The notes below the pieces were generated by a model that saw nothing but the letters and a program-made list of their open reading frames with translations, did no database searches and was not told the DNA's origin. This document shows, piece after piece, positions 1 through 7,984 of a stretch of DNA of 64,000 nucleotides. This DNA comes from Paracoccaceae bacterium (GTDB lineage: Bacteria; Pseudomonadota; Alphaproteobacteria; Rhodobacterales; Rhodobacteraceae). Location of the stretch: the NCBI GenBank assembly GCA_902602765.1, contig CACKSH010000002.1, positions 117,420 through 181,419 of the forward strand. Direction: 5' to 3'. How positions within the stretch are numbered: the first letter of the stretch is position 1; each line of letters opens with the position of its first letter. The translations under genes and the position numbers were made by a program.

Positions 1-698
1 TCAGCTTTTATCCTGGGAGCTGGTAGATTATGTAAAACACCTTCCTCTAGAAAATAGACGCCATTTGGCCCGTCGGTAACACAAGCCCACGAATTGAAGT
101 CATTTTCAATAACTTTCAAACTTGCCATTAAGTCATCCTTATTGGTGAAGTGTCTGAGCCCCTGCATTGAAAATGCAACATGAGATGCAATTTCTACGGC
201 ATGTTGAGAAACGGGCGCTTCGGCATCTAAAATACCAGGCTTTTTATATTTTCTGGCTAAAGAGAGAGTAGCGATTGCTGCTTCGCTCCACCTACTGTCT
301 GAAAGATAGGCATCGTAAATCGGAAAATTCGAAATACTATTTATAGCATTCTCTGGAAGTGACTTTCTGTAATTCACAATCTGCCGGTCACCATCAATAT
401 CTACGAGTACTGACGAAAAAGACGATTGCCAATTTTCTAACTCTAAAACGAACTCTGTATTTACATTTTCGTGCTTTAGCTTCCCGAGAATAAAAGATCC
501 AACTTCGTCGCATCCAACGGCAGAAAATATAGTCGAGTTTGCACCTAACCGTGCAACTGCTACGGATGCATTACCAGCATTACCACCCCCGGAAAACATA
601 GCAGTTTCCGCTCTATACTTTTCACTTTTAACAGGGAAACTATCCATTTTAAAAATTAAGTCTAAGGTCGCTAAGCCTGTGATTAGAATATCTTGCAT
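1..698 (-). CDS. PfkB-family carbohydrate/nucleoside kinase (C-terminus beyond window)
   Basis: This gene is missing from the ORF track because its stop lies outside the window; I translated it from the reverse strand. It starts at ATG 696-698 (MQDILITGLATLD) and runs open for about 232 codons to the edge. Residues 36-50 read SGGGNAGNASVAVAR, the glycine-rich sugar-binding signature of PfkB/ribokinase kinases, followed by SAVGCDEVG. Near the edge CVTDGPNGVYFLEEG fits the strand before the active site. The catalytic DTxGAGD motif would fall in the missing part, so activity cannot be confirmed. PfkB kinases phosphorylate sugars or sugar-like substrates with ATP in the cytoplasm. The nearby TRAP transporter and oxidoreductase suggest sugar or sugar-acid catabolism, but that link is inference. 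The substrate is unknown. Confidence 0.85.
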   Translation of the reverse strand, partial: MQDILITGLATLDLIFKMDSFPVKSEKYRAETAMFSGGGNAGNASVAVARLGANSTIFSAVGCDEVGSFILGKLKHENVNTEFVLELENWQSSFSSVLVDIDGDRQIVNYRKSLPENAINSISNFPIYDAYLSDSRWSEAAIATLSLARKYKKPGILDAEAPVSQHAVEIASHVAFSMQGLRHFTNKDDLMASLKVIENDFNSWACVTDGPNGVYFLEEGVLHNLPAPRIKA

Positions 699-730
699 AT
701 CAAAAAATAACCCTAAACAAATTTACCTAG

Positions 731-778
731 CTAATCACTTGGCATGCCATTTGCAAAGATTAAACAGAACTGCTTCAT
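731..778 (-). CDS. possible 15-residue leader peptide upstream of the PfkB kinase
   Basis: On the minus strand an AGGAGG (783-788) sits four bases before ATG (776-778). The ORF reads MKQFCLIFANGMPSD and stops at 731, 32 bases before the kinase start. It is too short for the ORF track. The strong ribosome site is the main evidence. It could be a leader peptide, a decayed gene start or chance. I recognise no family. Confidence 0.25.
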   Translation of the reverse strand: MKQFCLIFANGMPSD

Positions 779-790
779 ATAACCTCCTAC

Positions 791-817
791 TGGCTGCATT
801 TATGCAGCCATTTTTTT
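791..817 (+). terminator. Rho-independent terminator on the plus strand with no plus-strand gene before it
   Basis: TGGCTGC (791-797) pairs perfectly with GCAGCCA (804-810) across a short AT-rich loop and is followed by seven T residues. The T-tract orientation means it ends a plus-strand transcript. Both flanking genes lie on the minus strand, so the RNA it ends would be a small RNA or an antisense transcript of the kinase. Confidence 0.6.
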
Positions 818-832
818 CTGATCAAACGAAAA

Positions 833-1102
833 TTAATACTTAACAAATTCAAGTTGCTCTGGAAGCTCAAACGCGTCAGCCAGTTCTAGTGATTTTTTTT
901 CTAACTGAACAAAATGAATAAACTTTGAAAGGTTAAAGTCCTGATCGTGCAAATCGTGCGTCACACCAATTACATGTCCTGACAAAGGTGGGGCTGAAAA
1001 TAGTTCACCAATCTTAGGAATAAAATCTTGTGTTGTTGAGAAACTAATATGGCCTTTTTGACCACTTTTAGAGCACTCTTGCCATATTACGAGTTGATAC
1101 AC
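833..1102 (-). CDS. hypothetical protein, 89 aa
   Basis: I do not recognise this family. The frame begins with GTG (VYQLVIWQ...) at 1102 and no strong ribosome site is visible. The protein has no signal peptide or membrane segment. It looks like a small mixed alpha/beta soluble protein with an acidic C-terminus (SLELADAFELPEQLEFVKY). It lies in the same direction as the PfkB kinase and 135 bases upstream, with a plus-strand terminator hairpin between. No overlapping frame is a better candidate, and AT-rich third positions resemble neighbouring genes, so it is probably real. A function cannot be assigned. Confidence 0.45.
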   Translation of the reverse strand: MYQLVIWQECSKSGQKGHISFSTTQDFIPKIGELFSAPPLSGHVIGVTHDLHDQDFNLSKFIHFVQLEKKSLELADAFELPEQLEFVKY

Positions 1103-1235
1103 TTCTAACGTGCCTCCACATCAAACAAGTTTGTCTGATAATGAGCTAATTTGTCAATCTTAATGATTATTACACAAATCTCTCAAGATCTTTATTCACA
1201 ATACTACAGCTTAGATATTTAGTATTCTGAGTATT

Positions 1236-2162
1236 ATGCTAGCCATCCATTTAATAACTGATACAAGTGCAATTTATAGATGGAATTTTAATAGAGATAT
1301 AAGTTTGGTATACGTCTATTCACTTGTTTTGCTTACAATGCTGGCATTTTCTGGGAATGCCCTTTTAACCCGTGCTGCACTAGCGAGTTACAATATGGAT
1401 CCCGAGCTAGTTCTCCTTTTACGTGTATTCGCTGGTGCCATAACGTTACTTTTAATATGTTATCTGAGAAAGTACTCGTTAAAAATATTTAGTAATCTTC
1501 ATTTAAAAACTGCCGCCGCATTGAGCTTATATTTGGTAGGGTTTTCTTATGCATTCACAGGGCTTGAGACTGGGATAGGCGTTTTGATCCAGTTCGGGGT
1601 AGTACAGTTGGTAATGTTCGCTTCATCATTTCTTTCTGAACAGCAAGTACCAAAAAATAAAAGTATTGGTGCAATCATTGCTTTTACCGGACTAATATAT
1701 CTACTTTGGCCGAGTGGAGATTTTACTCTCGATATGAAATCAAGTGTACTTATGGCAATCGCAGGTATGGCATGGGGAATTTATTCTATCCTAGGGAAAA
1801 ATGCGGAATCCGCAATATCCGCTACGACTGCCAGCTTTCTACTTTCCACACCAATTTGTTTAATTGTCATTTTATTACTCCCAAATAACACTGGTTTTTC
1901 GTGGTCAAATAATGGGGCACTGTTGGCAATTTCTTCAGGCGCAATTACGTCTGGAATGGGATACGCATTATGGTATTATGTTTTGCCAAAAATACCATCT
2001 ACCAATGCCGCAGTGTCACAGCTTAGTGTGCCATTAATAGCCGCCGCAGGCGGAATGATTTTTATGCAAGAATTAATAACACTAAAATTTATTTTATCGT
2101 GTGTTCTTGTTCTAGGAGGTATCGCAATAACAATTGGAATACCCAAAAGTGGTAGACAGTAA
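1236..2162 (+). CDS. EamA/DMT-family transporter
   Basis: An inner-membrane protein of the drug/metabolite transporter superfamily, with two EamA repeats and about ten membrane helices. The first repeat begins at YVYSLVLLTMLAFSGNALLTR, where the small-residue pattern followed by LTRAAL is typical. The second begins near SSVLMAIAGMAWGIYSILGK at about residue 170. The 308-residue length is normal for the family. The track start adds about 25 polar residues before helix 1; an in-frame TTG near 1302 would give a shorter N-terminus, and neither start has a strong ribosome site. Such proteins usually export amino acids, nucleosides or other metabolites, but substrate cannot be read from sequence. 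It stands alone on the plus strand, tail to tail with the TRAP operon. Confidence 0.85.
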   Translation: MLAIHLITDTSAIYRWNFNRDISLVYVYSLVLLTMLAFSGNALLTRAALASYNMDPELVLLLRVFAGAITLLLICYLRKYSLKIFSNLHLKTAAALSLYLVGFSYAFTGLETGIGVLIQFGVVQLVMFASSFLSEQQVPKNKSIGAIIAFTGLIYLLWPSGDFTLDMKSSVLMAIAGMAWGIYSILGKNAESAISATTASFLLSTPICLIVILLLPNNTGFSWSNNGALLAISSGAITSGMGYALWYYVLPKIPSTNAAVSQLSVPLIAAAGGMIFMQELITLKFILSCVLVLGGIAITIGIPKSGRQ

Positions 2163-2268
2163 ATATCTAAAAATTGCCTAATACGTCTGCTTCATCAGCT
2201 TTTGTCATTTTATTTTACTTGTGAAGTAAACTGAAATTTAGGTAGTTTTTTGCCACCAAAAGTATTTC

Positions 2269-3564
2269 TCATCCCTGATACCCAAATAATCTGGGTAACC
2301 ACAAAACCATATTTGGTGAAAAAATCATTATCAGCAATGCAAAAATCAAAACTGCTAAAAATGCCCAAATTTCACCTATTATTTCACGCAAAGGTATATC
2401 AGTTACGGCATTTATAACAAAGAGCAGCATTCCATACGGGGGGGTAATTAACCCTATCATTGAATTCACTACCACAAGGACCCCGAAATGCACTAAATCT
2501 ATACCGAGCGCCTCACAGGTCGGAATGAATAAGGGCACAATAACTAATATAATGACAGTAGCATCTAAGATGCATCCCACTAAAAGGATTAATAAATTTA
2601 TCAGCAGAAGAAAAATAATTGGGCTGATTTCAGCTCCTGCCAATAAGGCTGATAAAGTCTGTGGGATATTTTCTTTAACAACTACATATGTCAATATCAT
2701 GGAGGCGCCAATCACTAAAGCGACCGAGGCAGATGATCGGGCACTCTCAACAAATAACTGATAAAGTGATTTGATAGTCAAAGCACGATAAAAACCAGCC
2801 GCCAAAATAAAGGCATACAAAGCAGCTATCGCTGCTGCCTCTGTTGGCGATGTTACTCCACTATATATACACGTCAAAAGTATCGCTGGCATTAAAAGTG
2901 CTGGAAATGACTTTAAAGTAATCAACGGCAATTGCGCTATTGGAACTGCTTCTTCTTTCCCAAAATCCCGGCGATAAGAAATCCATGTATTCATACCGAT
3001 TAGGACTGCACCCATTATCAAACCCGGCAATATACCTGCTAAAAATAAAAACCCAATGGAAGTGTTTGAAACAAGAGCATATAACACCATCGGAATTGAA
3101 GGAGGAATAATTGGCCCAATAGTAGCAGTTGCTGCTGTAATTGCAGCAGCATATCCACGAGAGTAGCGCCCACTTTTGACCATCATTTCTATGACTAGTT
3201 TTCCAATTCCTGCTGCGTCAGCAACTGCGGAACCTGACATCCCAGAAAAAATTAGCGAAGCCATAACATTTACATGACCCAAACCACCTCTAAATCTTCC
3301 AACAACAGCCACACAAAAATTAAGTAGTCGATCTGAGATTGTACCAGCGTTCATTATGTTTGCTGTCACAATAAAAAGTGGGACTGCTAATAAAAGAAAC
3401 CCATCGAAAAGCCTTTGAACCATAGTTTGGCCAGCAATTGCAAGGTCCTGACCAGCCACACCCAAATAGACTATGATTCCGGAAAGAATTGCATAGGCTA
3501 CAGGCGCTCCTAGTGCGGCCATAGAGAACAGAATAAAAATACCAGCTAATATTTCGATGCTCAT
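2269..3564 (-). CDS. dctM: TRAP transporter large permease, DctM type
   Basis: The 431-residue protein is the large membrane subunit of a tripartite ATP-independent periplasmic transporter, which uses an ion gradient to import organic acids or sugar acids. It is almost entirely hydrophobic, with the family hallmarks ALGAPVAYAIL near the N-terminus, SGSAVADAAGIGKLVIEMM near residue 110, and IGPIIPPSIPMVLYALVSNTSIG near residue 150. GLITPPYGMLLFVIN near residue 375 is the matching second repeat. The ATG overlaps the TAA of the small permease by one base (TAATG), indicating translational coupling. It is the last gene of a dctP-dctQ-dctM operon read on the minus strand. Confidence 0.95.
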   Translation of the reverse strand: MSIEILAGIFILFSMAALGAPVAYAILSGIIVYLGVAGQDLAIAGQTMVQRLFDGFLLLAVPLFIVTANIMNAGTISDRLLNFCVAVVGRFRGGLGHVNVMASLIFSGMSGSAVADAAGIGKLVIEMMVKSGRYSRGYAAAITAATATIGPIIPPSIPMVLYALVSNTSIGFLFLAGILPGLIMGAVLIGMNTWISYRRDFGKEEAVPIAQLPLITLKSFPALLMPAILLTCIYSGVTSPTEAAAIAALYAFILAAGFYRALTIKSLYQLFVESARSSASVALVIGASMILTYVVVKENIPQTLSALLAGAEISPIIFLLLINLLILLVGCILDATVIILVIVPLFIPTCEALGIDLVHFGVLVVVNSMIGLITPPYGMLLFVINAVTDIPLREIIGEIWAFLAVLIFALLIMIFSPNMVLWLPRLFGYQG

Positions 3565-4160
3565 TAGGCATCATCCTTTTGAGTAGCCGAAAATTCTTCT
3601 ATGGGCCTTTTTGGAGGGCCCTTTATTGATACCTCATAACAAATCCAAGCGTAACGTAATATGACAACAATCATCAATGTGATGTACGATGCGAAAAGCC
3701 ATTTAATCGGTATCTTATCGCCAGTTATTGGCATTCTTAAAGTCTGGATCTTCTTTAAGTCCATCAAACGACTTCCGAATATTGAATCCCAAGTTGGCAA
3801 AAAAGACCAGAGCAAAGCAAAAATCATTATCAATGAAATAATGATTATAGCTATTCGCCTTAAATAGTCTGGGAGGGCCAGATACAGGATGTCAAATGTA
3901 ACATGATCCCGTTCCCGGACGACAAAAGAACAGCCCAAAAAGATCAACCAAACCCAAAGAAGTGATATTAGATTTATAGTCCATCCTATTGGTTCAACAG
4001 TGAGCATCCAATTTGAAAGCTGCTCAATGGGCATGAGCCAAGCTATTTTTGAAGTATAGCGAGCAAATATTTGAAGAAGAAAAATAATAAAAATCGCCGC
4101 CAAAATCATGGCGGCGATAAATTCACATCCGCGAGTGAGCCACTTTGCAAAATTTTGCAT
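3564..4160 (-). CDS. dctQ: TRAP transporter small permease, DctQ type
   Basis: Small membrane subunit that pairs with DctM in the inner membrane. About four hydrophobic helices are visible: FIAAMILAAIFIIFLLQIFARY, INLISLLWVWLIFLGCSFVV, IAIIIISLIMIFALLWSF and WLFASYITLMIVVILRYAW. The segment VRERDHVTFDIL follows the second helix and matches the conserved RxxxHVxxD pattern of DctQ proteins. I prefer the second ATG (MQNFAKWL, 4160) to the track start at 4175, because the extra MRESN is not typical; both are possible. The gene starts about 30 bases after the binding-protein stop and overlaps dctM by one base. The C-terminal tail is charged and cytoplasmic. Confidence 0.9.
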   Translation of the reverse strand: MQNFAKWLTRGCEFIAAMILAAIFIIFLLQIFARYTSKIAWLMPIEQLSNWMLTVEPIGWTINLISLLWVWLIFLGCSFVVRERDHVTFDILYLALPDYLRRIAIIIISLIMIFALLWSFLPTWDSIFGSRLMDLKKIQTLRMPITGDKIPIKWLFASYITLMIVVILRYAWICYEVSIKGPPKRPIEEFSATQKDDA

Positions 4161-4189
4161 ATTTGACTCCCTCACAATGAGTGCAAAGA

Positions 4190-5200
4190 TTAATTACCAA
4201 GTGCGTTGATTTTTTCCAACACGCCATCTGGCCAACTTGCTGCAAATTCACTTCCAACATACTGCGCTTGAACGTGAGTTCGGAACGCGTCAAGATCAGG
4301 GCTATAGATTTCAACACCTTGACTACGAATAAAGTCTGCTAGATTATTTTCTTTATCTAATTGCTTCAAACGACCCCAAGCCGATGCTGCATCTGCGGCG
4401 CGCTGAACAGTCATTTGCTGATCGGGTGTTAAGCTATCCCAGGTAGCTTTTGAAAATGCTACATAGTTTAAATCTACTAGATGCGAAGTAAGAGCGATTT
4501 GCTTTGTCACTTCATAAAATTTCGCGTCTACAACAGTTGGTAGTGGATTGTCTTGTCCATCAACCGCGCCTGTTGAAAGTGCTGTATACACTTCTGTAAA
4601 TGCAAACGGTGTTGGCGAGGCTCCTAGAGCTGCACCAAGGAATTGCCAAGCATCTGTTCCAGGCATTCTCAAGTTTACGCCGGCTAAATCTGCTGGAGTT
4701 TGGACATCAACTTCAGATCTAGGCTGACGCAAATTCACATGACGACGCCCTAAATACATTACTGAAAGTAATTTTACACCAAGCTCATCTTCAACTGTTT
4801 TCTTGAAAGGATCCATTAATGGATCGTTAAAGACTCGCACTTGGTGGGCTGCATCCTGATGAACATACCCGGTAGCAAAAATTGAAAACTCTGGGAAAAA
4901 TTGAGCTAATTCCTGCGCAGACGCAATTGACATTGTCAAGTTACCACGACTGATAGCATCGAGCTCAGTCCCTTGAGCGAACAATGTTGCGTTATATCCA
5001 GGTTGGTAATCAGCGAAGCCTGCTACCATTGGTGCGAAAACTTTCGCCATAGCTGCCGATCTCATATCTGTCTCAGAACCAGCTGTAGCCAGAGTAAAAG
5101 TCATTTGATCTGCTGCAACTGTTGTAGCCGTAGTCCCAGCCAACATTCCTGCCGCTGCAATTGCATTCAAGACTGAACGTCTTGTTAATTTATGTAACAT
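4190..5200 (-). CDS. dctP: TRAP transporter substrate-binding protein, DctP family
   Basis: Periplasmic solute receptor of the TRAP system (336 aa). The N-terminus LTRRSVLNAIAAAGMLAG has a twin-arginine-like RR followed by a hydrophobic segment, with likely cleavage after TTVAA near residue 30. The DctP core is clear: the conserved substrate-binding arginine lies in NLRMPGTDAWQFLGA (about R178), followed by PTPFAFTEVYTALSTGAVDGQDNPL, one of the family's best-conserved stretches. It is the first gene of the operon and is preceded by a promoter region with two ATATnATAT motifs. Close relatives bind sugar acids or C4-dicarboxylates; the context (sugar kinase, Gfo/Idh oxidoreductase, GntR) favours a sugar-derived acid, which is inference. 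Confidence 0.95.
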   Translation of the reverse strand: MLHKLTRRSVLNAIAAAGMLAGTTATTVAADQMTFTLATAGSETDMRSAAMAKVFAPMVAGFADYQPGYNATLFAQGTELDAISRGNLTMSIASAQELAQFFPEFSIFATGYVHQDAAHQVRVFNDPLMDPFKKTVEDELGVKLLSVMYLGRRHVNLRQPRSEVDVQTPADLAGVNLRMPGTDAWQFLGAALGASPTPFAFTEVYTALSTGAVDGQDNPLPTVVDAKFYEVTKQIALTSHLVDLNYVAFSKATWDSLTPDQQMTVQRAADAASAWGRLKQLDKENNLADFIRSQGVEIYSPDLDAFRTHVQAQYVGSEFAASWPDGVLEKINALGN

Positions 5201-5250
5201 AAAATATTCCTCCCATTATAAACTATAGCACATTAAGTGCTCCATAATTC

Positions 5251-5304
5251 GATATCATATTTTTTCACTTTTGCAATTTTTAAGTCAAAATATATGATAT
5301 TTTT
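5251..5304. promoter_or_regulatory. two ATATnATATTTT motifs in the TRAP operon promoter, candidate GntR operator
   Basis: GATATCATATTTTTTCA (5251) and ATATGATATTTTTCA (5292) share a palindromic ATAT-n-ATAT core followed by T-rich sequence. A third copy lies before the divergent oxidoreductase/gntR pair at 6509. Shared placement in both promoter regions suggests binding by the local GntR/FCD regulator. This is inference; AT-richness makes chance matches possible. Confidence 0.35.
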
Positions 5305-5337
5305 CAATAACCTTTCCCGAATTGAAACGAATCTAAA

Positions 5338-6381
5338 TTAACTTTCAACCTTTACAGATTGCTGTGTCAATGCAGATTTCTGGATAGCCTCGATGACCCT
5401 TAGGGTAAAAAGGCCCTCTCTACCAGAAACAATAGGATTTTCTTCCTTTTTGATAACGTCAATAAAATGGATAATCTGATTGTATAATGGATCAGCGGGT
5501 TCATGGTCCATCGATAAGGCTTCTAAAGGTTTCCACCAATCACGTTCACTTTTTTGACCCCATAACGTTAAATCTGGAATAGAGAGAGAGCCATGTGATC
5601 CTCCGATAAAATAACAACTTTCCGAAGTCGGAGGATATACGGGATTTTCTTTTGAAGTCATCTCCCAGCTCCACGGCGAAACGATAGAGTCTGAGACAGA
5701 TATTGTTCCTATTGCTCCATTTCTAAACGTTAACAAAGCACCTGCGACATCTTCATTTTCAAATCCTCGAATTGACTTAGCTGTTTGCGCCTGAACAAAA
5801 TCAATTTCACCACAAAAGTACCTCAAGAGATCTATATCATGAGCAAGGTTCACTGAAATTGGTCCTGCACCCCTCTTTTTTCTCCATGCTGCCTCATCAA
5901 AATATTCATCTGGTTTATAAAACCAACAATTAGCATGAACTGCCCGAACTTTTCCAATTTCTCCTGATGAAATAACTTTGTTAGCTCTTTGTATAATCGG
6001 GTTATAACGCCTATGATGACCCACGAGTACTGGAACATCCAAACTTTCCGCCTTTTCAACTAATGCAAGAGCTTCTTGCGAAGAAGTAGCGATTGGCTTT
6101 TCAATCATGACTGGACAAGTTCTCTGAATGCAGTAGAAAGCCTGCTCACTATGCATCAACGTTGGGGTCGCAAGTATAATTCCATCCGGACATTGCTCCG
6201 TAAACATATCCTCTAGAGAGTGATATATTGTAAGACTTTTCTTACGCGCATAGTTTTGGGCATCTTTAGATGGATCCACAATTGCGACCAATTCGGCACT
6301 CTTTGTTTTAGCTATAACATCAGCATGACGCCTCCCGACAAGTCCAAGACCGACAAGAACCAATTTTACGGTACCACTCAT
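5338..6381 (-). CDS. Gfo/Idh/MocA-family oxidoreductase
   Basis: Cytoplasmic NAD(P)-dependent dehydrogenase of the glucose-fructose oxidoreductase / inositol dehydrogenase family. The Rossmann motif VLVGLGLVGRRHA opens the protein, IEKPIATSSQEALAL carries the family EKP lysine, and VGHHRRYNPIIQRA follows. The central and C-terminal parts (NLAHDIDLLRYFCGEI) contain the usual HD active-site pair. The track ORF starts 41 codons upstream, but that extension lies before the nucleotide-binding strand and has no family character. I start at MSGTVKLVLVG (6381); MSALNN at 6405 is an alternative. It probably oxidises a sugar, inositol or sugar acid imported by the adjacent TRAP system. It is divergent from gntR. 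Confidence 0.9.
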   Translation of the reverse strand: MSGTVKLVLVGLGLVGRRHADVIAKTKSAELVAIVDPSKDAQNYARKKSLTIYHSLEDMFTEQCPDGIILATPTLMHSEQAFYCIQRTCPVMIEKPIATSSQEALALVEKAESLDVPVLVGHHRRYNPIIQRANKVISSGEIGKVRAVHANCWFYKPDEYFDEAAWRKKRGAGPISVNLAHDIDLLRYFCGEIDFVQAQTAKSIRGFENEDVAGALLTFRNGAIGTISVSDSIVSPWSWEMTSKENPVYPPTSESCYFIGGSHGSLSIPDLTLWGQKSERDWWKPLEALSMDHEPADPLYNQIIHFIDVIKKEENPIVSGREGLFTLRVIEAIQKSALTQQSVKVES

Positions 6382-6508
6382 AAAGCCATTATTTAACGCA
6401 GACATTTTAATTGGATAAAGTTGCGAAACTATAAACCAAATATCGCGCGTTAATCTCCCAATATAATCTGTTCCATTCGTAAGCAAAAAAATCGCCGACT
6501 GCAATATT

Positions 6509-6520
6509 ATATGATATTTT
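6509..6520. promoter_or_regulatory. third ATATGATATTTT motif, between the oxidoreductase and gntR
   Basis: ATATGATATTTT repeats the core seen twice before the TRAP operon. It lies between the divergent oxidoreductase and gntR genes, where an autoregulated GntR operator would be expected. No experimental support is available from the sequence. Confidence 0.35.
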
Positions 6521-6610
6521 CGCTTTAGACAGATATTTATAAAACTTGAAAAATTACTTACCTAATCATAATCATAATAGAATGTTAAATTAATTTGGTA
6601 CATTAGCCTT

Positions 6611-7264
6611 ATGGGAAAACATCAAAACACTGTCGGTTCATCGACCTACGAAAAAATAAAACACGATATTATTTTTGGACAACTGGTACCGGGATCTAAA
6701 TTAAAACTTGAATTGATAAAGAGGCAGTATGAAGCCAGTGTTTCAACTTTAAGGGAAACACTCAATAGACTTGCAAGTGAAGGTTTCGTGTTAGCAGAAG
6801 AACAGCGTGGTTTCTATGTGACTGAGGTTTCTCAGAAGGATCTTATTGAAATCGCAAAACTTAGAGTTCTTCTAGAGTGCCACGCGCTCAAAGCATCAGT
6901 CGAAAGTGGAGACGATGACTGGGAGGGTAATTTAGTTGCTGCTCATCATAAACTACAACTAATGGAAAAAAAAATGATTGCAGGAGATGTCTCTGAAAAA
7001 GAGACCTGGAAGCGTTATGATTGGGAATTCCATCTAGCAGTAATAGAAGCCTGTAATTCTAAAAATTTACTAGATTTACACTCAATACTTTATGACAAGT
7101 ATCTTAGATATCAAATGTTGGTTTTTACATTTAGAGGTTATGAAGCAGCTCAAGAGCATCATAAAATTTTTGAAGCCGCACTAAGTAGAAATGGTACAGA
7201 AGCTGCAAGATTATTAGAAGCTCATATAATAAACGGCTTAGAACATACTTTGGCTGCAATGTAG
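6611..7264 (+). CDS. GntR-family transcriptional regulator with FCD domain
   Basis: A 217-residue DNA-binding regulator. The N-terminal winged helix (residues about 10-75) contains STYEKIKHDIIFGQLVPGSKL, then VSTLRETLNRLASEGFV, the typical recognition region, and RGFYVTEVS at the wing. The C-terminal FCD ligand domain is all helical and has the metal-binding pattern of VanR/FadR-type sensors: an Asp and His in YDWEFHLAVIEAC, a His in EHHKIFEAAL and another in LLEAHIINGLEH. Regulators of this subfamily bind organic or sugar acids. Its divergent position beside the oxidoreductase and the TRAP operon suggests that it controls both, with a shared ATATnATAT motif as possible operator. Effector and direction of control are unknown. 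Confidence 0.93.
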   Translation: MGKHQNTVGSSTYEKIKHDIIFGQLVPGSKLKLELIKRQYEASVSTLRETLNRLASEGFVLAEEQRGFYVTEVSQKDLIEIAKLRVLLECHALKASVESGDDDWEGNLVAAHHKLQLMEKKMIAGDVSEKETWKRYDWEFHLAVIEACNSKNLLDLHSILYDKYLRYQMLVFTFRGYEAAQEHHKIFEAALSRNGTEAARLLEAHIINGLEHTLAAM

Positions 7265-7287
7265 TTAAAATTGCTACTTAACGACCT

Positions 7288-7407
7288 TTATGCACCCAGA
7301 AAGATAAACACAAAAACAAATGCTGCCAATGCAAGAAGAACGTAAAAAGCTATCTCGCCACTTACTCTTGCATCGGATTTTTGTTTCTTACCATTATCTC
7401 GCTTCAT
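7288..7407 (-). CDS. small single-span membrane protein, 39 aa
   Basis: Too short for the ORF track; translated by hand. It begins MKRDNGKKQKSDARVS, a strongly basic head, then GEIAFYVLLALAAFVFVFIFLGA, one membrane helix that ends at the stop codon. The basic head should stay in the cytoplasm. There is no clear Shine-Dalgarno before the ATG at 7405-7407, which lowers confidence. It lies immediately downstream of a second tiny membrane protein on the same strand, so the two could be cotranscribed. I recognise no family. Confidence 0.4.
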   Translation of the reverse strand: MKRDNGKKQKSDARVSGEIAFYVLLALAAFVFVFIFLGA

Positions 7408-7458
7408 AAAAATTAATTAGTATTTTAAGATTACGTTTCCAGCGAATTAAAAATGCAA

Positions 7459-7635
7459 TTACTCTGTTTGTAATTTTTCGACGCTCTCAATCAGATAATT
7501 AAGTTTTTTGTGATAGCCCTCATCATACTCTTCATGATGACCAAGGCTAGCAAGCATTTCCACAACTATAATAAGAGTTACTATCACTACACATACCGTT
7601 ATAATGGTAACCATCACTTTTAAATATGTATCCAT
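7459..7635 (-). CDS. small membrane protein, 58 aa
   Basis: Just under the ORF-track cut-off; translated by hand. A strong purine-rich ribosome site (GGAGGGAGG) precedes the ATG at 7633-7635. The protein has one membrane helix (KVMVTIITVCVVIVTLIIVVEML, about residues 6-28) followed by a short charged tail, HHEEYDEGYHKKLNYLIESVEKL, that could form a helix or coiled coil. The good ribosome site and clean topology make it a likely real gene. The ORF ends 51 bases before the 39-residue membrane ORF and starts 31 bases after the 95-residue gene. No known family is evident to me. Confidence 0.6.
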   Translation of the reverse strand: MDTYLKVMVTIITVCVVIVTLIIVVEMLASLGHHEEYDEGYHKKLNYLIESVEKLQTE

Positions 7636-7666
7636 TTTAATAGCCTCCCTCCTTCAAAGATTAGTC

Positions 7667-7954
7667 CTAACGGGATTTTCCTTCTATAATTCTTGGACCC
7701 TCTAACAAGCTCATTTTACAACCTTTTGCTATCTCACGAATTTCATCTTTCATTAAACCCATTATTTTATTTGCCGTTTCTTCGTCTGAAAATTTGGAAA
7801 CTGTAAAAATTTCGGTTGGAGACTTTTCAAAAACTTCACCCGAAACTTGTCCTGCGGCTAGGTTTCTGGGCATCATAGTTGACTCAATATAAGAAGTAAT
7901 CATCTTTAACTGAATCTCACTGACTGCCTTTACATGAACTACGCGGCAATACAA
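7667..7954 (-). CDS. hypothetical protein, 95 aa, possible dimeric alpha/beta-barrel fold
   Basis: I do not recognise a named family. The frame opens with TTG (LYCRVVHVKAVSE...) at 7954. The order strand (CRVVHVKA) - helix (SEIQLKMITSYIEST) - strand (GEVFEKSPTEIFTVSKFS) - helix (DEETANKIMGLMKDEIREIAKGC) - strand (KMSLLEGPRII) resembles small ferredoxin-like dimeric barrel proteins such as antibiotic-biosynthesis-monooxygenase relatives, but this is judged from pattern only. It is soluble and carries no signal peptide. It lies 30 bases downstream of the M20 dipeptidase on the same strand, so the two may share a transcript. Confidence 0.55.
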   Translation of the reverse strand: MYCRVVHVKAVSEIQLKMITSYIESTMMPRNLAAGQVSGEVFEKSPTEIFTVSKFSDEETANKIMGLMKDEIREIAKGCKMSLLEGPRIIEGKSR

Positions 7955-7984
7955 AACTTGATCTCATCCAATTTAAATTAATAA

